Shown: positions 14,848 through 24,192, counted from the stretch's first letter. The stretch is 59,134 nucleotides of DNA from Pseudomonas sp. MWU15-20650 (GCF_023242475.1 NZ_JALJFG010000041.1:1-59134); one strand, 5' to 3'. The notes: a model not told the origin generated them from the sequence alone. A program made the numbers and translations.

Positions 14848-15297
14848 TCAGGTTGAGGAAGTCGGTAGAGCCATGTGCAGCAAGGGAAAGGGTTTGCCTT
14901 CGCCATCCAGCGGCGAGCGCGCGACCTGGATAAAACCATAGTGCAGGTAGAAGCCAACGGCTTGGGGGTTTTGCTCGTTGACATCCACCGTCAGGGTATC
15001 GTGGCGGCTGCGAGCGTGGTCCAGTAATTGGCGGCCGACACCCTGGCCACGTCGCTTTGGCTCGATAAACAGCATTTCCACATTATGCCCGCCGGTGCCG
15101 ATAAAGCCGGCAATACCTGCGTGGTCTTCGAACACCCACACATCCAGGGCGGGCATTGGCAAGTAAGTATCGCGGACCAGGGGCAGCAAACGTTGAATGT
15201 CATCCTCGGGGAGGAAGTCATGGGTGGCCCGCACCGAGCGCTCCCACAGTGCTCCCAGCACTGGGTCGTCGGCGGCCACGCGAGGTCGAATAGTCAT
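14848..15297 (-). CDS. GNAT-family N-acetyltransferase
   Basis: A 149-residue acetyltransferase similar to YjaB-type proteins. The acetyl-CoA-binding motif A is seen as FIEPKRRGQGVGRQLLDHA (Q/RxxGxG/A), and motif B as NEQNPQAVGFYLHYGFIQVAR. The acceptor is unknown. It ends 12 bp before copC on the same strand, so it may share the copper operon's transcript. A functional link to copper is not evident. Confidence 0.85.
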   Translation of the reverse strand: MTIRPRVAADDPVLGALWERSVRATHDFLPEDDIQRLLPLVRDTYLPMPALDVWVFEDHAGIAGFIGTGGHNVEMLFIEPKRRGQGVGRQLLDHARSRHDTLTVDVNEQNPQAVGFYLHYGFIQVARSPLDGEGKPFPLLHMALPTSST

Positions 15298-15440
15298 GGC
15301 AATGATCCTTCATGGGGACCGCGATCCTAACCAATCCGTTTTCCATGGGAAAGGTTCGCGTAAGAACTTTCATTATGCCTTGTCGCCGCGACCTAGAGCC
15401 GATGGTAGTCTTTAGCCCAAGTTGTTGTCAGGGAGCCCTT

Positions 15441-16061
15441 ATGGGCAATCACAAGATCGGAATTCGTCGGAACAACGTCGAAAAAATCCTGCTGGCGGCG
15501 GAGAAAGTCTTCGCTGAAAAAGGCTATGGCAGCACCGCCATGGCCGACATTGCCGAAGAAGTGCAACTGCCGCGCTCCAACCTGCATTACTACTTCACCA
15601 CCAAGAGCGAATTGTACAGTGCGGTGCTGTTCGACCTGTTGGAGGTGTGGAAGCAGGACGCCTTGAGCTTTGAAACCTTTGATGACCCGCGGGTGGTACT
15701 CAGCAGTTACATCCGCGCCAAGATGCAACGTTCGCGCACGCGGCCATACGGTTCGAAGGTTTGGGCCAATGAAATCATCCACGGCGCACCCACGCTGGGT
15801 GAGGCCCTGGATGAAAGCCTGTACGACTGGGCCAAGATGAAGGAAGCGAAGATTCGCCAGTGGGTGGAAGACAAGCGCATCCTGCCGGTGGAGCCGGCGA
15901 GCCTGCTGTATATGATCTGGGCCTCGACCCAGCACTATGCCGACTTTGATCACCAGGTAAAGATTTTGAATGATCACCAGCCGCTGTCGGACATGCAGTT
16001 CGAAAAAGCGATCCAGACGGTGACCAGTGTGATTTTGCGTGGGATCGGGTTGGAGCCTTGA
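15441..16061 (+). CDS. TetR-family regulator of pyrimidine catabolism (RutR/PydR-like)
   Basis: A 206-residue regulator. The N-terminal HTH reads EKVFAEKGYGSTAMADIAEEVQLPRSNLHYYFTTKSELY (residues about 21-60), with the TetR recognition helix. The remaining part resembles the RutR ligand-binding domain. I chose ATG 15441 because AGGGAG precedes it; the longer in-frame start at 15312 would cover the promoter region. It converges on the preA-preT operon and is the obvious candidate to sense pyrimidines and control the surrounding genes. Ligand and targets are inference. Confidence 0.82.
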   Translation: MGNHKIGIRRNNVEKILLAAEKVFAEKGYGSTAMADIAEEVQLPRSNLHYYFTTKSELYSAVLFDLLEVWKQDALSFETFDDPRVVLSSYIRAKMQRSRTRPYGSKVWANEIIHGAPTLGEALDESLYDWAKMKEAKIRQWVEDKRILPVEPASLLYMIWASTQHYADFDHQVKILNDHQPLSDMQFEKAIQTVTSVILRGIGLEP

Positions 16062-16083
16062 GTGTTGTGGTGAGGTTGAGGGC

Positions 16084-16167
16084 CTCATCGGGGGCAAGCC
16101 CCCCCACATTTGAACGGTGTGAACCCAATCACATGTGGAAGGGGGCTTGCTCCCGGTAGCGGTCTAA
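16084..16167. repeat. Inverted pair of REP elements (REPIN-like)
   Basis: GGGGGCAAGCCCCCCCACAT and, about 35 bp on, CATGTGGAAGGGGGCTTGC in opposite orientation, between the convergent TetR and preA genes. This could also act as a bidirectional transcription barrier. Confidence 0.8.
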
Positions 16168-16171
16168 TGGA

Positions 16172-17446
16172 CTACACAGCCTCTCGGTAGGGATTCCTCG
16201 GGTCCTGTGTCCAATTCAAAAACGGCTTGCCCGTTTCCATCGGCACCATCTCGATGCAATCGGCCACCGGGCATGTGATCTGGCACAGGTTGCAGCCCAC
16301 GCACTCAGCGTCGATCACCTCATATTTATGCGTCCCATCCGCCTGTTTCAAACTGGCAATCGCCTGGTGCGACGTGTCCTCGCACGCGATATGGCAACGC
16401 CCGCAGCCAATGCACGCCGCCTGGTCAATCTTGGCGATCACCTGGTAGTTGATATCCAGGTACTTCCAGTCGGTGGTATTGCCCACCGCCCGCCCGGAAA
16501 ACGCCTGCAGGTTCGCATAGCCCTGACTGTCCATCCACCGCGACAGCCCGTCCTTCATCTCTTCGACAATACGAAAGCCGTGCAGCATCGCCGCCGTGCA
16601 CACCTGCACTGCGCCGCAGCCCAAGGCGACGAATTCCGCCGCGTCACGCCAGCTACCAATGCCGCCAATCCCGCAGATCGGCAGGCCCTGGGTTTGTGGG
16701 TCGCGGGCGATTTCGGCAACCATGTTCAGCGCAATCGGCTTGACCGCTGACCCGCAATAACCGCCGTGGGTGCTTTGGGTGCCGACGATGGGCAGGGCAA
16801 CCATGCGCTCCAGGTCCACGCTGGTGATGGAGTTGATGGTATTGATCAGCGATACCGCGTCCGCACCACCGCGATATGCCGCCCGCGCCGCCACCCGAAT
16901 GTCGGTGATATTCGGCGTCAGCTTGACGATCACCGGCAGTGAGCAATACGTCTTGCACCAACGCGTCACCTGTTCCACATACTCCGGCACCTGGCCCACC
17001 GCCGCGCCCATGCCGCGCTCGGGCATGCCATGGGGGCAGCCGAAGTTCAGCTCGATGCCGTCGCAGCCGGTGGCCTCCACCAGCGGCAGGATGTTTTTCC
17101 ACGACTCTTCAACACAGGGCACCATCAGCGACACGATCAGTGCGCGGTCGGGCCAGTCCTTTTTCACCTGGGTGATTTCCCGCAGGTTGATCTCCAGGGA
17201 GCGGTCGGTGATCAGCTCGATATTGTTGATGCCCAGTACTTCACGATTGGCGCCGTAGTGCGCCGAATAACGCGAAGACACGTTGACCGCCGCCGGGTCT
17301 TCACCCAGGGTTTTCCACACCACGCCGCCCCAGCCGGCTTCAAAGGCACGCACGACGTTATAGGCTTTGTCGGTGGGTGGCGCGGAGGCCAGCCAGAACG
17401 GATTGGGGGCTTTGATGCCGGCGAACACAATCGAGAGATCGGCCAT
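16172..17446 (-). CDS. preA: NAD-dependent dihydropyrimidine dehydrogenase, catalytic subunit PreA
   Basis: A 424-residue flavin enzyme that reduces uracil and thymine to the 5,6-dihydro forms with PreT. The N-terminal TIM barrel resembles class I dihydroorotate dehydrogenases (KTLGEDPAAVNV, ELNFGCPHGMPERGMG, TQSTHGGYCG). The C terminus carries two 4Fe-4S ferredoxin motifs, CIGCGRCHIAC and CVGCNLCQITC. The ATG at 17446 shares one base with the preT stop (TAATG), so translation is coupled; the reading frame extends upstream into preT and that extension is not used. Confidence 0.93.
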   Translation of the reverse strand: MADLSIVFAGIKAPNPFWLASAPPTDKAYNVVRAFEAGWGGVVWKTLGEDPAAVNVSSRYSAHYGANREVLGINNIELITDRSLEINLREITQVKKDWPDRALIVSLMVPCVEESWKNILPLVEATGCDGIELNFGCPHGMPERGMGAAVGQVPEYVEQVTRWCKTYCSLPVIVKLTPNITDIRVAARAAYRGGADAVSLINTINSITSVDLERMVALPIVGTQSTHGGYCGSAVKPIALNMVAEIARDPQTQGLPICGIGGIGSWRDAAEFVALGCGAVQVCTAAMLHGFRIVEEMKDGLSRWMDSQGYANLQAFSGRAVGNTTDWKYLDINYQVIAKIDQAACIGCGRCHIACEDTSHQAIASLKQADGTHKYEVIDAECVGCNLCQITCPVADCIEMVPMETGKPFLNWTQDPRNPYREAV

Positions 17447-18813
17447 TACGCAGCCTCCACATTCAGCATGAGTTGGGCGTGCATGGCCTCGGCGGCCCGC
17501 TTGCCGTGTTGCACCGCCTGCACGGTGAGGTCTTGGCCGAGGCTGACGCAATCACCGCCGGCATACACCCCGGGAATGTTGGTGCGCAGGTGCTCATCGA
17601 CAAAAATCCGCTCGCCCACGCGCTGCAGTTGCTGGGCCAGCGGATCGTGCAGCACCTCGCTGTCAAAGCGTTGCCCGATGGCCTTGAAGATGGCGTCTGC
17701 AGCCAGTTCGAAGGTTTCGCCGGTCGGCAGCAACTGACCGTTTTGCAGGTGGGTACGCATCAAGCGCATACCGCGTACATGGCCCTGATCGTCGAGCAAC
17801 ACGGCTTCGGGCTGGGCCCAGGTCAACAGCCGCACCTGGTTGGCCTTGGCGATGTCCTGCTCGTGGTGGGTGGCGCCCATGTCCGCCAGGCCCCGACGGT
17901 AGACGAGGTTCACATCGCGCGCGCCGAGGCGGGCCATTTGCACGGCCATGTCGATGGCGGTGTTGCCGGCGCCGAGCACGATGCAGCGGTCGGCCAGGGG
18001 CAGTTGGGTCAGGTCATCCGCCTGGCGCAGTTCGCGGATATAGTCGGTGGCGGCGAGCAGGCCGGGAGCATCCTCATGGGGCAATCCCAGGTGTTTACTG
18101 GCCGCCAGGCCGAGGCCGAGGAATACCGAATCGAATTGCTGGTGCAGCTCGCTCAAGGTGAGGTTGTCACCCAGGCGCTGGCCGTGACGGATTTCGATGC
18201 CCCCGATTTGCAGGAGGAAATCCAGCTCTTTCTGGGCAAAGTCATCCACCAGTTTGTACTTGGCGATCCCGTATTCATTCAGGCCACCGGCTTTTTCCCG
18301 GGCCTCGAAGATCACTACGTCATGGCCATGCAAGGCGGCACGGTGGGCGCAGGCCAGCCCTGCAGGCCCGGCGCCGACCACCGCAATGCGTTTGCCGGTG
18401 GGCGCGGCGCGTTGGAACGGATGCTCACTGAAATGCGCGTTGTCGATGGCATAGCGTTGCAACAGGCCGATCAGCACCGGGGCGCATTCTTCGGCGTGGT
18501 TACGCACACAGGCTTGCTGGCAGAGGATCTCCGTGGGGCAGACCCGGGCGCAACTGCCGCCGAGGATATTCGCCGACAGGATCTTCTGCGCCGCGCCTTG
18601 TACGTTTTCGGTGTGGATATTACGGATGAACGACGGGATATCGATTTCGCTGGGGCATGCATTCACGCACGGTGCGTCGTAGCAATACAGGCAGCGCGAG
18701 GCTTCCAATTGAGCCTGGCGGGCGTTGAGGGGCGGTGCCAGGTCGGTGAAGTGGCTGGCAAGGGTCGGACCATCTTCATGGGGATGGGGGAGGTGGCTCA
18801 GGGTCTGGATCAC
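17446..18813 (-). CDS. preT: Dihydropyrimidine dehydrogenase, NAD-binding subunit PreT
   Basis: A 455-residue partner of PreA, related to the GltD/amidotransferase small-subunit family. N-terminal cysteine clusters (CLYCYDAPCVNACP and CARVCPTEILCQQAC) bind 4Fe-4S centres. FAD- and NAD-binding GxGxxG motifs follow (VVGAGPAGLACAHRA, VLGAGNTAIDMA). I chose the GTG at 18813 because GAGG stands 8 bases before it. The ATG-opened version of the frame (from 18909) would start inside REP DNA and translate repeat sequence. It electronically links NADH to PreA. Confidence 0.92.
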   Translation of the reverse strand: MIQTLSHLPHPHEDGPTLASHFTDLAPPLNARQAQLEASRCLYCYDAPCVNACPSEIDIPSFIRNIHTENVQGAAQKILSANILGGSCARVCPTEILCQQACVRNHAEECAPVLIGLLQRYAIDNAHFSEHPFQRAAPTGKRIAVVGAGPAGLACAHRAALHGHDVVIFEAREKAGGLNEYGIAKYKLVDDFAQKELDFLLQIGGIEIRHGQRLGDNLTLSELHQQFDSVFLGLGLAASKHLGLPHEDAPGLLAATDYIRELRQADDLTQLPLADRCIVLGAGNTAIDMAVQMARLGARDVNLVYRRGLADMGATHHEQDIAKANQVRLLTWAQPEAVLLDDQGHVRGMRLMRTHLQNGQLLPTGETFELAADAIFKAIGQRFDSEVLHDPLAQQLQRVGERIFVDEHLRTNIPGVYAGGDCVSLGQDLTVQAVQHGKRAAEAMHAQLMLNVEAA

Positions 18814-18882
18814 GGTTTTGGCCTCACGGTTGTTGAGGTGCTGCCTCTGCTGGGCATGGGTGTTTTGTGTTGCTTTGACTGG

Positions 18883-18965
18883 CCTCATCGGGAGCAAGCC
18901 CCAACCCACATTTGATCGGGTTCACATAGATCCAGGGTGGGAGGGGGGCTTGCACCCGATAGCGG
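18883..18965. repeat. Inverted pair of REP elements (REPIN-like)
   Basis: ATCGGGAGCAAGCCCCAACC and, inverted, GGGTGGGAGGGGGGCTTGC separated by about 25 bp. The pair occupies the gap between the dihydropyrimidinase stop and the preT start, so both genes may still share an mRNA through a stable hairpin. Confidence 0.8.
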
Positions 18966-18967
18966 TA

Positions 18968-20407
18968 TCAGCGCTTCACCGCGACCGGTTTGGAATGCGC
19001 TGCCCGCTTGCTCAACTGCTCGAACACCGACGGATACGCCGGCCGCTCCACATAGCGCCCGGCACCGCGCTCGGCGCGCAAATCGCCATCGGCCCAGACC
19101 AGCTTGCCCTGGCTGATGGTATGGCTCGGTACCCCGCGCACGGTCTTGCCTTCGAAGATGTTGAAGTCGACTTGCTGATGGTGGGTTTTGGCCGAAATGG
19201 TGCGCGTGCCCTCAGGGTCCCACAGCACCAGATCCGCATCGGCGCCCACGCGGATCGCACCTTTGCGCGGGTAGAGGTTGAAGATCTTCGCGGTATTGGT
19301 GGAGGTCAGCGCGACGAACGCCTGCATCGACAAGCGCCCGGTGTTGACCCCTTCATGCCACAGCAGCGCCATGCGGTCTTCGATACCGGCGGTGCCGTTG
19401 GGGATCTTGCTGAAGTCGTCGCGACCGGCAGCTTTTTGTTCGGCACAGAAGCAGCAGTGGTCGGTGGCGGTGGTGTGCAGGTTGCCCGATTGCAGGCCAT
19501 GCCACAGCGCTTCTTGATGCCCGCGCGGGCGGAACGGCGGGCTCATGACGTAGCCGGCCGCGGTTTGCCAGTCGGGGTGCTGGTAGACGCTGTCGTCCAG
19601 CAGCAGGTGACCGGCGAGCACTTCGCCGTACACCGCCTGGCCCTTGCCGCGGGCGTAGGTGATTTCATCCAGCGCTTCCTGGGTGGAGACGTGCACCAGG
19701 TACAGCGGTGTGCCGATGGTTTCGGCAATACGGATCGCACGGCTGGCCGCTTCGCCTTCCACCTGCGAGGGGCGCGACAGCGGGTGGGCTTCCGGCCCGG
19801 TGATGCCCTGGGCCATCAGCTTGCGCTGCAGGTGATACACCAACTCGCCGTTCTCGGCATGCACCGTGGGCACCGCGCCGAGTTCCAGGCAACGTTCGAA
19901 GCTGGCAACCAGGGTGTCATCGGCGGCCATGATCGCGTTCTTGTAGGCCATGAAGTGCTTGAAGCTGTTGATGCCGTGGTGGCTGACCAACTCGGCCATT
20001 TCCTCACGCACCTGCTCGCTCCACCAGGTGATCGCGACATGGAAACCGTAGTCGGACGCGGACTTTTGCGCCCAGCCGCGCCATTGGTGAAAGGCTTCCA
20101 GCAAGGATTGCTGCGGGTTGGGAATCACAAAATCGATGATCGACGTGGTGCCACCCGCCAGGCCCGCTGCCGTGCCACTAAAAAAGTCTTCACTGGCCAC
20201 GGTGCCCATGAACGGTAGTTGCATATGGGTGTGGGGATCGATGCCACCGGGCATCAGGTATTGGCCGCTGCCATCGAGTATTTCAGTGCCGGCGGGAACT
20301 TCCAGATCCGTGCCAATAGCGCGAATTAGACCGCCTGCGCATAAAACATCGGCGCGGTAACTTTCATCATGGGTAATAACGGTGGCGCCACGGATCAACA
20401 GCGACAT
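18968..20407 (-). CDS. Dihydropyrimidinase (D-hydantoinase)
   Basis: A 479-residue cyclic amidohydrolase that opens dihydrouracil or dihydrothymine to the N-carbamoyl-beta-amino acid. Binuclear metal site residues are visible: H59-x-H61 in GGIDPHTH, and K150 (SFKHFMAY), the lysine that is carboxylated in this family. Further His residues lie in VPTVHAENGE and LVHVSTQEAL. Length is normal. It stands upstream of preT-preA on the same strand and supplies the second step of the pathway. The gene name dht or hydA is used for homologues. Confidence 0.92.
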   Translation of the reverse strand: MSLLIRGATVITHDESYRADVLCAGGLIRAIGTDLEVPAGTEILDGSGQYLMPGGIDPHTHMQLPFMGTVASEDFFSGTAAGLAGGTTSIIDFVIPNPQQSLLEAFHQWRGWAQKSASDYGFHVAITWWSEQVREEMAELVSHHGINSFKHFMAYKNAIMAADDTLVASFERCLELGAVPTVHAENGELVYHLQRKLMAQGITGPEAHPLSRPSQVEGEAASRAIRIAETIGTPLYLVHVSTQEALDEITYARGKGQAVYGEVLAGHLLLDDSVYQHPDWQTAAGYVMSPPFRPRGHQEALWHGLQSGNLHTTATDHCCFCAEQKAAGRDDFSKIPNGTAGIEDRMALLWHEGVNTGRLSMQAFVALTSTNTAKIFNLYPRKGAIRVGADADLVLWDPEGTRTISAKTHHQQVDFNIFEGKTVRGVPSHTISQGKLVWADGDLRAERGAGRYVERPAYPSVFEQLSKRAAHSKPVAVKR

Positions 20408-20481
20408 GTCGAGTTCCTCACAGGCTTGACCGGCTTGTGCCAGTTCTAAGTGTTGTATTGCGGCTTGCCGATGCTTGGTTA

Positions 20482-20505
20482 ATTCCTGTCATCGGTGACA
20501 GGAAT
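20482..20505. promoter_or_regulatory. Perfect 10-bp inverted repeat, candidate operator
   Basis: Arms ATTCCTGTCA (20482-20491) and TGACAGGAAT (20496-20505) are exact reverse complements around a 4-nt centre TCGG. It lies 75 bp before the dihydropyrimidinase start. There is no T-run on either side, which favours a protein-binding site over a terminator. It is a candidate site for the RutR/PydR-like regulator. Confidence 0.5.
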
Positions 20506-20941
20506 AGAAGCTAGCCCGAGTTTTTCGATTGAGCAAGAAGATTTTTTATAAGCTTATATCTTTATTAACACTATGATTTATAACGAAATAAATTATAAAT
20601 CACCAAAATGAAGCGGCCTCTCACCGTTTTGACGCACTTGACAGGTTCTTAAATTGAGCAACATTTCTTATTGCAAATCAGACGCTTGAGATATGCCTCT
20701 TGACGAGGGTGGGAAATAAAAATAATTGTGGTGCACCAGATTGAGACCTGAAGGTTCGAACAACTTTCGCGCTAGTTAGCCTGAGGCACGCGGTCAGTAC
20801 CCAAGGTCCAATCGGAAAACTGATTAACATCAGCCAGTTATATAAGCGGTGCGGGTTTGAAGTGGGTTGTCGGCACGGTTATTGAGTGCAGTGACGGCTG
20901 GCCGGGCCCGTGATGTCATGTTGTTTACGAGGGACTCCGGC

Positions 20942-20964
20942 CACCTGCGCACGCCGTGCAGGTG
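20942..20964 (+). promoter_or_regulatory. Stem-loop in the permease leader
   Basis: CACCTGC (20942-20948) and GCAGGTG (20958-20964) form a 7-bp perfect stem with a 9-nt loop, 34 bp before the NCS1 permease ATG. It could be an operator or an mRNA leader hairpin. Confidence 0.35.
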
Positions 20965-20998
20965 AGCAAAAATAATTCGAAAAAACCGTGGAGCGGCC

Positions 20999-22486
20999 AT
21001 GCAACAGAACAGATCGCAAGTCATTGAGCGCAACGGCCTGTATGAACTCGACGCCGGCCCCGACGTCCTCGACAGCCCTCGCTACAACCACGACATGGCA
21101 CCGACCAAGGTGCAAGAACGCACCTGGAACAAATGGCACATCACGGCGCTATGGGTCGGCATGTCGATCTGCGTGCCGACCTACACGCTCGGCGGCGTGC
21201 TGACCGCGTATTTCGGGCTGTCGGTGGGCGAGGCGCTGATGGCGATCTTGCTGGCCAATCTCGTCGTGTTGGTCCCACTGACCCTTAACGCCTTCCCGGG
21301 CACCCAGTACGGGATACCGTTCCCGGTGCTGTTGCGCTCGTCCTTTGGCATCCTGGGCTCCAATGTGCCGTGTCTGATTCGGGCACTGGTGGCGTGTGGC
21401 TGGTTTGGTATCCAGACGATGTTTGGCGGGCTGGCTATCCACCTGTTTCTCGGTTCGATTTTCGAGGGGTGGAAGTCCCTGGGCGGCACCGGAGAAGTGA
21501 TCGGTTTCATGATTTTCTGGACCTTGAATTTGTGGGTGGTGTTGCGCGGTGCCGAGTCGATCAAGCGCCTGGAAACCCTGTCGGCACCGTTGCTGGTGGC
21601 GGTGGGGATTGGCCTGTTGGTGTGGGCGATGCCGAATGTGTCCCTCAGCGAACTGATGGCGATTGCGCCCAAGCGCCCCGAAGGTGCAAGCCTCACCGGT
21701 TACTTCATGGCAGGGCTCACCGCGATGGTGGGTTTCTGGGCCACCTTGTCGCTGAACATTCCCGACTTCAGCCGCTACGCCAAAAGCCAGAAGGATCAGA
21801 TCCTCGGGCAGATTTTCGGCCTGCCGCTGACCATGTTCCTGTTCGCCGCCCTCGGCGTGATCATGACGGCAGCCTCGGTGAAGCTGGTGGGCGTGAGCGT
21901 CTCCGACCCCGTCACCCTGATCGGCCATATCCAGAGCCCGGTGTGGGTGGCCATCGCCATGGCGCTGATCATCATTGCCACCTTGTCCACCAACACGGCG
22001 GCGAACATCGTCTCGCCCACCAATGACTTCCAGAACATTGCCCCCAAGCTGATCAACCGCACCACGGCGGTGATCCTCACGGGCCTGGTCGGGCTGGCGT
22101 TGATGGCCCACGAACTGCTGAAAAAGCTCGGGCTGATCGTTTCGAATGTGAGCCTGGAGACCGTCTACTCCAACTGGTTGCTGGGCTACTCAAGCCTCTT
22201 GGGGCCCATCGCCGGGATCATGGTGGTGGACTACTTCATCACCCGCAAACAGCAATTGGACCTGGCCGGTCTGTACCGCGACGACGTGTACCCGGCCTGG
22301 AACTGGAGTGGTTTTGTCGCCTTTGGCATACCGGTGGTGCTGACCTTGCTGTCGCTGGGCAGCGATGCGTTCAGCTGGTTCTACAGCTACGGCTGGTTCA
22401 CCGGTTCGGCGTTGGGGGGCCTGTTGTACTACGGCCTCAACGCCAAGCGCCGGGTCGTACCGCTGGCGGTGAAGGCGTCGCAATAA
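20999..22486 (+). CDS. NCS1-family nucleobase/hydantoin permease
   Basis: A 495-residue inner-membrane transporter with about 12 predicted membrane segments, of the nucleobase:cation symporter-1 family (relatives: Mhp1, PucI). The start of the membrane domain (RTWNKWHITALWVGMSICVP) and the CGWFGIQTMFGG helix, with the substrate-contact Trp and Gln of Mhp1-like proteins, are present. GGAG precedes the ATG. Placed between dihydropyrimidinase and the carbamoylase gene, it most likely imports uracil, thymine or their dihydro forms. Confidence 0.87.
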   Translation: MQQNRSQVIERNGLYELDAGPDVLDSPRYNHDMAPTKVQERTWNKWHITALWVGMSICVPTYTLGGVLTAYFGLSVGEALMAILLANLVVLVPLTLNAFPGTQYGIPFPVLLRSSFGILGSNVPCLIRALVACGWFGIQTMFGGLAIHLFLGSIFEGWKSLGGTGEVIGFMIFWTLNLWVVLRGAESIKRLETLSAPLLVAVGIGLLVWAMPNVSLSELMAIAPKRPEGASLTGYFMAGLTAMVGFWATLSLNIPDFSRYAKSQKDQILGQIFGLPLTMFLFAALGVIMTAASVKLVGVSVSDPVTLIGHIQSPVWVAIAMALIIIATLSTNTAANIVSPTNDFQNIAPKLINRTTAVILTGLVGLALMAHELLKKLGLIVSNVSLETVYSNWLLGYSSLLGPIAGIMVVDYFITRKQQLDLAGLYRDDVYPAWNWSGFVAFGIPVVLTLLSLGSDAFSWFYSYGWFTGSALGGLLYYGLNAKRRVVPLAVKASQ

Positions 22487-22514
22487 TCGATAAAAACAGC
22501 CTGAGGAGATCCCT

Positions 22515-23798
22515 ATGAACGCTGCCCTGGATATTCTGCAATCCACCCATCAGCACATCAACCGCGACCGTTTGTGGCAGTCGCTGATGACGCTGGCCAA
22601 ACTCGGCGCCACCCCCAAGGGCGGCGTGTGTCGCCTGGCCCTCACCGACCTCGACCGCAAGGCCCGCGATCTGTTTGTGCAATGGTGCGAAGACGCCGGT
22701 TGCACCGTGACGATCGACGGCATTGGCAACATCTTCGCGCGTCGCCCAGGCCGCAACCCCAACCTGCCGCCGGTGATGACCGGCAGCCATATCGATACCC
22801 AGCCCACGGGTGGAAAGTTCGATGGTTGTTTTGGCGTGCTGGCGGGCGTGGAAGTGCTGCGTACGCTCAATGACCTCAAGATCGAAACCGAGGCGCCCCT
22901 GGAAGTGGTGGTGTGGACCAACGAAGAGGGTTCGCGCTTCCCGCCATGCATGATGGGCTCGGGGGTGTTTGCCGAAAAATTTACCCTGGCGGACACCCTG
23001 GCCAGGCGGGATGTGGATGGGGTCAGCGTGGGTGATGCGTTGAACGCGATTGGCTACGCGGGGATGCGTCCCGTCAGCGGGCACAAGGTCGGCGCGTATT
23101 TCGAAGCCCATATCGAACAAGGTCCGATCCTTGAGGACGAGAAGAAGACCATCGGCGTGGTGCTTGGTGCTTTGGGGCAAAAGTGGTTCGACCTGAAACT
23201 GCGCGGCGTTGAAGCCCATGCCGGGCCCACGCCGATGCACTTGCGCAAGGATGCCTTGGTCGGCGCGGCGGCGGTGGTGGCGGCGGTCAACGCGGCAGCA
23301 CTGGGGCATCAGCCGCATGCCTGTGGCACTGTCGGTTGCCTGCAGGCTTATCCCGGTTCGCGCAATGTCATACCCGGCGAAGTGCGCATGACGCTGGACT
23401 TCCGTCATCTGGAACCGGCGCGGTTGGATTCGATGATTGCCCAGGTGCGCAAGGTCATTGACGAGACCTGCGCCAAGCATGGCTTGAGTTTTGAAATGGA
23501 GCCCACCGCGGATTTCCCGCCGCTGTATTTCGACCAGGGTTGCGTCGATGCTGTGCGCGATGCGGCCAATGGGCTTGGCCTGTCGAATATGGACATCGTC
23601 AGCGGGGCAGGGCACGACGCGATCTTCGTCGCCGAACTCGGCCCGGCGGGGATGATCTTCGTGCCCTGTGAAGGTGGCATCAGCCATAACGAAATCGAGA
23701 ACGCCGCACCGGATGATCTGGCGGCAGGCTGTGCGGTGTTGTTGCGAGCTATGGTTGCGGCTTCTGCCGCCATTGCCAACGGCAAGCTGGCGGCCTGA
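22515..23798 (+). CDS. M20-family N-carbamoyl-beta-alanine amidohydrolase (hydantoinase/carbamoylase)
   Basis: A 427-residue zinc or manganese peptidase-fold amidase performing the last step, N-carbamoyl-beta-alanine to beta-alanine, CO2 and ammonia. Metal-site residues include H92 (GSHIDT), D103 (GGKFDGCFG) and E137/E138 (TNEEGSRF). The lid/dimerisation domain follows (GVEAHAGPTPMHLRKDAL). It lies 28 bp after the permease on the same strand. The pathway context favours beta-ureidopropionase activity over L-amino-acid carbamoylase or allantoate amidohydrolase. Confidence 0.88.
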   Translation: MNAALDILQSTHQHINRDRLWQSLMTLAKLGATPKGGVCRLALTDLDRKARDLFVQWCEDAGCTVTIDGIGNIFARRPGRNPNLPPVMTGSHIDTQPTGGKFDGCFGVLAGVEVLRTLNDLKIETEAPLEVVVWTNEEGSRFPPCMMGSGVFAEKFTLADTLARRDVDGVSVGDALNAIGYAGMRPVSGHKVGAYFEAHIEQGPILEDEKKTIGVVLGALGQKWFDLKLRGVEAHAGPTPMHLRKDALVGAAAVVAAVNAAALGHQPHACGTVGCLQAYPGSRNVIPGEVRMTLDFRHLEPARLDSMIAQVRKVIDETCAKHGLSFEMEPTADFPPLYFDQGCVDAVRDAANGLGLSNMDIVSGAGHDAIFVAELGPAGMIFVPCEGGISHNEIENAAPDDLAAGCAVLLRAMVAASAAIANGKLAA

Positions 23799-23813
23799 AA
23801 TTCGGTCAAAAAA

Positions 23814-24180
23814 ATGTGGGAGGGCCCTTGCCCTCGATGGCGGTATGTCAGCCATTGTGTGCGTTGACTGGCACCCTGCTATCGGGAGCAAACCCCCTCC
23901 CACATGGGTACTGTGGTGTTCATATATTGTGTGTCTCGCGCAGGATCCGTGTGGGAGAGGGCTTGCCTTCGATGGGGATATTGTCAGCCATTGTATGCGT
24001 TGACTGGTGCCCTGCTATCGGGAGCAAGCCCCCTCCCACATGGGTACTGTGGTGTTCATATATTGTGTGTCTCGCGCAGGATCCGTGTGGGAGGGGGCTT
24101 GCTCCCGATGGCGGTGTGTCAGTTACTGTGTGCGTTGACTGGCACCCTGCTATCCGGGCCAGAGCTCTCCCACATTTGAA
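23814..24180. repeat. Tandem REP array, period about 136 bp
   Basis: Two full units and a truncated third, beginning at about 23815, 23950 and 24086. Each holds a forward REP (GTGTGGGAGGGGGCTTGC type), a spacer with TGTGCGTTGACTGG, an inverted REP (CGGGAGCAAGCCCCCTCCC) and a linker containing ATATTGTGTGTCTCGCGCAG. Alternating REPs form REPIN hairpins. There is no gene in this stretch of nearly 400 bp; short plus-strand frames here only translate the repeat. Confidence 0.9.
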
Positions 24181-24192
24181 CGGTGTTTGACG

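Larger units (their letters stand above)
20408..20998. promoter_or_regulatory. Divergent regulatory region of the pyrimidine-degradation cluster
   Basis: 591 bp without a gene between the divergent dihydropyrimidinase and NCS1 permease genes. It is strongly A/T-rich at about 20540-20600, unlike the neighbouring genes, and contains several symmetric sites listed separately. This is the natural place for promoters of both halves of the pathway and for operators of the TetR regulator at 15441. Confidence 0.6.

Noticed and set aside
18814..18909. Longer preT starting at the ATG at 18909
   Set aside because: The extension translates REP DNA. GTG 18813 has a good ribosome-binding site and gives the expected length.
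20871..20886. Sigma54-like promoter CGGCACGGTTATTGAG
   Set aside because: The invariant GC of the -12 element is GA here and the first T of the -24 element is missing.
23814..24180. CRISPR array
   Set aside because: The repeats are about 136 bp apart with conserved rather than unique spacers, consist of inverted REP pairs, and no cas gene is nearby.
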